A stretch of DNA of 52,950 nt from Candidatus Neomicrothrix parvicella RN1 (GTDB taxonomy: Bacteria; Actinomycetota; Acidimicrobiia; Acidimicrobiales; VFJN01): assembly GCA_945898515.1 (NCBI GenBank), contig CAMDIH010000006.1, positions 1 to 52,950 of the forward strand, read 5' to 3'. Below are positions 49,858 to 52,950 of the stretch, piece by piece; the stretch's first letter is position 1, and each line of letters starts with the position of its first letter. The notes under the pieces are model-generated. The model saw only the letters and a program-made list of their open reading frames with translations. It was not told the DNA's origin and searched no databases. The position numbers were made by a program, and so were the translations under genes.

Positions 49858-50997
49858 ATGACCACCAAGGGGGTTTTGGTGTTACCGGATGTGGTGCTGA
49901 GGTTAGTCCTCCAAGAACTCCCGGCCGCCGTCGTGGTGATCGACCCGGGGGGGCTGGTCGTTTTCGTTAGCGACCGAGCGGCGGAGCTGTCGGGTTGGGC
50001 CAAGGCGGACTTGGTGGGTCGTAAAATGGACAATTTTTTGTCGCCGGAGGCGGTAAATCAGCACACCGATTTTGTCACCCACCAATTGCGTGAAGGGTCT
50101 GCGGCGAGCATTCGCCTGACCACCCAGCGGTTCGACGGGAGTTCGTTCCTGGTTGACGTCACCATCACTGTCTTGGAAACCAGAGAAGGGGACCGCTACC
50201 TCATCGGTCTGCTGTCGGAAGTTGGGGATCGGAGCACGAACCCAACGAGCGACTTTCGAGTGGCGTCTGGAGGCACTCGGCGTGACGAGCGGTTGGTAAG
50301 GCTCGGTCAAGCCGCCACAGAAATTTCCGGTGACTTCATCAACTCCATGTCGGTCATCCTGGACCGGGCGGCAGGCCTCGAAGCGTCCATCACCGACTCA
50401 GCGGGGTTAGCCAATCTGAGGGAGCTCCAGCAGTCCGCCGCCGCCGCAGCTGCTCTTTCCCGGCAGATCGTCAACTACGCGCGGGTGGCTTCGAGCAGGG
50501 CGGAGCCGGTCGACGTGAACGAGGTGGTGTGGACTTCGGCGGAGACGTTGGCTCAAGCCGTGGGCGACGACATCGTGGTGCGGCTTGACCTGGCCCTCGC
50601 TCCCCTATGGGTGATGGTCGATCGACGGGAACTGGACCAGGCTCTCCTGTGCATGGCGGTGAGCGCGCGCGAGGCCATGCCCGAAGGGGGGGACTTAACC
50701 ATCACCACCGGGTCAGAGCCGAATGCTGGGGGAGCGGACTATCCGCCGGCGGTGAGACTCTCCATGACCGACGGGAGGCGAGACATGTCTGCTGAAGCGG
50801 TGGAGCAAGCCTTTCTGCCGTCGTCCACCGGCAACGCGGGCACAGGAGGGCAACCCACTGGGTTGGCAGCGGTGCGGGAATTCGCCGAGTACAACCTGGG
50901 GACGGCAGAACTACGTTCCCTGGCGGGCGGCGGTATCAGCGTTCGTTTGGTCCTTCCCGCCCTCGACGCCGTGGCGCGCTTCGACCGGCCCGGCTAA
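49858..50997 (+). CDS. PAS protein with degenerate histidine-kinase core (pseudokinase)
   Basis: A 379-residue protein. PAS domain at about 15-122 (PAAVVVIDPGGLVVFVSDRAAELSG, parts given: VVVIDPGGLVVF, AAELSGW). Then RLVRLGQAATEISGDFINSM aligns with the HPK4 phosphoacceptor motif (normally AHDFNN), but the His is Gly158. The ATP-binding N-box LDQALLCMAVSAREAMPEGG has Ser269 for the Mg-binding Asn, and the G1 box DTGxGM reads DGRRDM (305-310). It thus cannot autophosphorylate normally. Start ATG 49858 follows AUG-rich leader; the TTG at 49765 is less likely. No response regulator is beside it. Confidence 0.75.
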   Translation: MTTKGVLVLPDVVLRLVLQELPAAVVVIDPGGLVVFVSDRAAELSGWAKADLVGRKMDNFLSPEAVNQHTDFVTHQLREGSAASIRLTTQRFDGSSFLVDVTITVLETREGDRYLIGLLSEVGDRSTNPTSDFRVASGGTRRDERLVRLGQAATEISGDFINSMSVILDRAAGLEASITDSAGLANLRELQQSAAAAAALSRQIVNYARVASSRAEPVDVNEVVWTSAETLAQAVGDDIVVRLDLALAPLWVMVDRRELDQALLCMAVSAREAMPEGGDLTITTGSEPNAGGADYPPAVRLSMTDGRRDMSAEAVEQAFLPSSTGNAGTGGQPTGLAAVREFAEYNLGTAELRSLAGGGISVRLVLPALDAVARFDRPG

Positions 50998-51009
50998 GCC
51001 CTCGCGTTC

Positions 51010-51029
51010 CCGACGATCTTGATCGTCGG
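51010..51029. terminator. Inverted repeat after the PAS protein
   Basis: Perfect 9-bp arms CCGACGATC (51010-51018) and GATCGTCGG (51021-51029) with a TT loop, 12 bases after the stop. May be a terminator without a T-tract, or an operator. Confidence 0.4.
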
Positions 51030-51064
51030 TGAGCCCACGGCCGAGCGACCGAGCGGTGTTTCTA

Positions 51065-51090
51065 GGCTTCGTGACCATGGTGACGAAGCC
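51065..51090. terminator. Near-perfect 26-bp palindrome in a convergent gap
   Basis: Thirteen base pairs with a single mismatch (51073/51082): outer arms GGCTTCGT and ACGAAGCC, inner ACC/GGT around AT. It lies 67 bases after the PAS gene and 41 bases beyond the end of the carotenoid-oxygenase gene. A bidirectional terminator is the likeliest reading; a protein-binding site is possible because no U-tract follows. Confidence 0.5.
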
Positions 51091-51131
51091 ATCATGGCGT
51101 CTATTGACAGCGACGCTCTGGCGGCTATCGA

Positions 51132-52481
51132 TCAGGAGGGGTCGGGGACCCAGTTGCCGTGGAAGCCAAGCGGCACCCGGTTGGGTAGTTGCACGCGCGC
51201 AACCGGGTCGCCGGTCGGGTCCATGGCGGAGAGCACCAGCAGTTCGCTGCACTGCGTAGCGGTGTCGTGCACGAAACTCATGAGCCAACCGTCGTCCTCG
51301 GCAGCGCTGCCATGGCGTGGGACCATGACCCATTCGCCCGCGGTTCGGCCTGGTCCTAACTCGACGCGTAGGAGGTCGCCCGATGGGCCATCGATGCGGA
51401 GAAGGTTCCCGCCGAAACTGTTGTCCTGATCGCGGCGACGGACTTCAGAGCCATAACCCCACTGATGTTGGCGACCCACCACTCGCTCGTCTACCCGCGG
51501 GAACTCCAGCGGCTGATCGTTGAGCTGCTGCTCGTGCACCGTGCCGGCCACGGTGTCGATTCGCCAGCGCCACAGCAGCGGCGCATCGTCATCCGGGCCG
51601 AGCGCTTGGGCATCGAACATCCGGTCGTAGCGGACGATGTCGATCACCACCGTGTCGCCTTCGTCATGGGCGTTGAGGGCATGGAACACGTAGCACGGGG
51701 CCACCTCAAACCAGCGCACCTCGGTACCCGAACCGCCGAGGGGAACCAGCCCGACCCGGGCCGGTCGGTCCTCACTCCAGGAGTAGGGGAACCGGCTCCC
51801 CTGCCGGGCGGTGTCGAGATGAAAGGTCACCGGCAGGTCGTAGACCACGACCCAGCGCGACGTGATCGAGCAGTCGTGCACCATTGGGCCATCGGCCACG
51901 GCGACGGGTGACAGGTGTTTCACCACGCCATCCGCGCTGATGACCGAGTACTCAAGGTACGGGATGCCCCAGTGGTAGGAGATGGCGTGGCGGTCGCCGG
52001 TAACCGGGTCCACTTTGGGGTGGGCGCTGTAGCCGTGGGGCAGGCCGCCGTGGAGGTCGGAGTGCCGCACGGTCTCGAGGTCGTAGGTCAATTCGACGGG
52101 GCGGGCACCGGCTTCCACGAGGGCAAAGGTCTGGCCGCCCAAGCCGATCACGTTGGTGTTGGCGGTATCCATGTTGGCGTGGCGCTCGCCGGGGGCCGGA
52201 ATCTCCCCGAGATGGTCGCTCACCCTGGTGGAGCGCACCATGCGGGCGCGGTACCAGTCCGCTCGTCCGCCGCCGAGTCGAAGCCCATGCACCATGCCAT
52301 CCCCGGCGAACCAGTGGTGGGTGGCGGGGTTCACCGGGGTAATCGGGTTCGGTCCATTGCGTAGATAGCGGCCCTCGAGTTCTTCGGGCAGGGTTCCCTC
52401 CACCACGAGTTCGGTGGCGGTCACGTCACCTTCGATGGGGGCGTAGGGCCCCGATAGCCACTTGTTGTCGGTGTTGGCCAT
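51132..52481 (-). CDS. Carotenoid-cleavage dioxygenase (RPE65/NinaB-type)
   Basis: A 449-residue seven-bladed propeller iron oxygenase. The four iron ligands are at His154 (SAHPKVDP), His202 (VHDCSIT), His267 (VFHALNAHDEGD) and His441 (GFHGNWVP). Supporting phrases are RYLRNGPNPI and HWFAGDGMVHGLRL. It cleaves a C=C bond of a carotenoid, stilbene or lignin-like compound. ATG 52481 has AGGAG seven bases upstream and begins MANTDNKWLSGPYAPI; longer in-frame readings extend over the divergent cyclase. Located next to amidase/cyclase-type hydrolase genes. Confidence 0.92.
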   Translation of the reverse strand: MANTDNKWLSGPYAPIEGDVTATELVVEGTLPEELEGRYLRNGPNPITPVNPATHHWFAGDGMVHGLRLGGGRADWYRARMVRSTRVSDHLGEIPAPGERHANMDTANTNVIGLGGQTFALVEAGARPVELTYDLETVRHSDLHGGLPHGYSAHPKVDPVTGDRHAISYHWGIPYLEYSVISADGVVKHLSPVAVADGPMVHDCSITSRWVVVYDLPVTFHLDTARQGSRFPYSWSEDRPARVGLVPLGGSGTEVRWFEVAPCYVFHALNAHDEGDTVVIDIVRYDRMFDAQALGPDDDAPLLWRWRIDTVAGTVHEQQLNDQPLEFPRVDERVVGRQHQWGYGSEVRRRDQDNSFGGNLLRIDGPSGDLLRVELGPGRTAGEWVMVPRHGSAAEDDGWLMSFVHDTATQCSELLVLSAMDPTGDPVARVQLPNRVPLGFHGNWVPDPS

Positions 52482-52560
52482 GTCGGGCTCCTGGGGTGGT
52501 TCCATTGCGACCGCTGGTTCGGTCCCCGGGGCGGGGCCAAGTGGGCTAGACACCCATGCT

Positions 52561-52950
52561 ATGGCGCAGACCAATGCACTCCACGATCTGGCGGCGGAGG
52601 TATCCAACTGGGGTCGCTGGGGTGAGGCCGACGAGATCGGCACCCTCAATCTGATCGACGAAGCGGCCGTCCTGCGGGGCATCGCCGCCGCCCGTACGGG
52701 GGTGCGTATCCCCTTGGCCATTCGGCTCGACGCCAACGGTCCACAACTTGGCACGATCCCGGGCCGTATCAATCCGTTGCACACGATGGTGGCCATCAAC
52801 GCCAACTACACCGGGGGCGATGACGACGCGACGGCCTGCTGGAGCGACGACACGATCACCATGGGCTTGCAGGCCTGCACCCACTGGGATGGTCTCGCGC
52901 ACGTGAGCTACGGAGGCTTTATCTACAACGGCTTCCCGGCCGAGAGTATT
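52561..52950 (+). CDS. Cyclase-family protein (kynurenine-formamidase-like), 3' end outside window
   Basis: The first 130 residues of a cyclase-family (PF04199) hydrolase; the frame runs off the window. WGRWGEADEIGTLNLID is the usual N-terminus, and QACTHWDGLAHVSYGG carries the family metal motif (GTHxDxxxH; here Cys-Thr-His-Trp-Asp-Gly-Leu-Ala-His). Members open cyclic amides, lactones or formamides with Zn or Mn. ATG 52561 is the first in-frame start. Divergent from the carotenoid oxygenase; the 79-base gap has CCCCGGGG but no clear operator. Confidence 0.85.
   Translation, partial: MAQTNALHDLAAEVSNWGRWGEADEIGTLNLIDEAAVLRGIAAARTGVRIPLAIRLDANGPQLGTIPGRINPLHTMVAINANYTGGDDDATACWSDDTITMGLQACTHWDGLAHVSYGGFIYNGFPAESI

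Noticed and set aside
51052-51065. GTGTTTCTAG resembling a KstR half-site
   Set aside because: Has one extra T relative to the motif and lies in a convergent gap without a promoter.
51132-52805. Longer carotenoid oxygenase reading starting at 52805
   Set aside because: Would overlap the divergent cyclase gene; ATG 52481 has a good Shine-Dalgarno sequence and a normal family N-terminus.
1-52950. tRNA, rRNA, CRISPR arrays, transposases, attachment sites
   Set aside because: None could be recognised by eye; no transposase-like proteins and no direct-repeat array were seen.

Overview
The window is high-GC, densely packed bacterial DNA with many 1-8 nt gene overlaps (ATGA, GTGA, TGATG). The gene content points to an actinobacterium, most like Acidimicrobiia or relatives of Ilumatobacter: two F420-type LLM oxidoreductases, a deazaflavin (DDN-type) nitroreductase, a tandem-GNAT protein resembling mycothiol synthase, a FadD3-like acyl-CoA ligase, DUF35/thiolase pairs, several COG2159 amidohydrolases, and KstR-like operator sequences. 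The taxonomy is inference. I saw no rRNA, tRNA, CRISPR array or insertion sequence, and no gene-free stretch longer than about 130 bases.

Layout. 1-3875 (+): an operon of a truncated TetR regulator, an SRPBCC protein, a formylglycine sulfatase and a beta-propeller-like protein. 3868-8791: a minus-strand amidohydrolase facing an unusual zinc-finger SDR, a class III aminotransferase and a HAD phosphatase. 8788-16880 (-): thiolase with its DUF35 partner, an OafA-type acyltransferase, an enoyl-CoA hydratase, then housekeeping-type genes (SPOUT RNA methyltransferase, low-MW phosphatase, EEP hydrolase, UbiB-like kinase). 16920-24981: DoxX, alpha/beta hydrolase, HMG-CoA-synthase-like/OB fusion with a second thiolase, a GH36 alpha-galactosidase, and an acyl-CoA ligase/enoyl-CoA hydratase pair. 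25091-28824 (-): a small glycan cluster (epimerase, GT2, nucleotide-sugar dehydrogenase, methyltransferase).

28899-49033 is a catabolic region: two close amidohydrolase paralogues, an isochorismatase-fold protein, a FadD3-like ligase, two LLM oxidoreductases, SDR, EthD, an old-yellow-enzyme/dienoyl-CoA-reductase-like flavoprotein, a limonene-epoxide-hydrolase-like protein, aldehyde dehydrogenase, D-aminoacylase-type amidohydrolase and Zn alcohol dehydrogenase. Most are enzymes for activating, oxidising and hydrolysing organic acids or cyclic compounds; the substrate is unknown. Four promoters here carry full or degraded copies of a palindrome fitting TnnAACnnGTTnnA, the published KstR-type operator, so these genes probably form a local regulon for steroid or terpenoid-like compounds. 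The end of the window holds a LuxR/PAS regulator divergent from a PAS protein whose histidine-kinase core has lost key residues, then a carotenoid-cleavage oxygenase and a truncated cyclase-family gene.

Two window-wide patterns stand out. First, at least eleven genes have a TANNNT hexamer exactly 6 or 7 bases before the start codon, the geometry of leaderless transcription, and several operators overlap these promoters. Second, intergenic regions of divergent or convergent genes repeatedly contain perfect or near-perfect palindromes.
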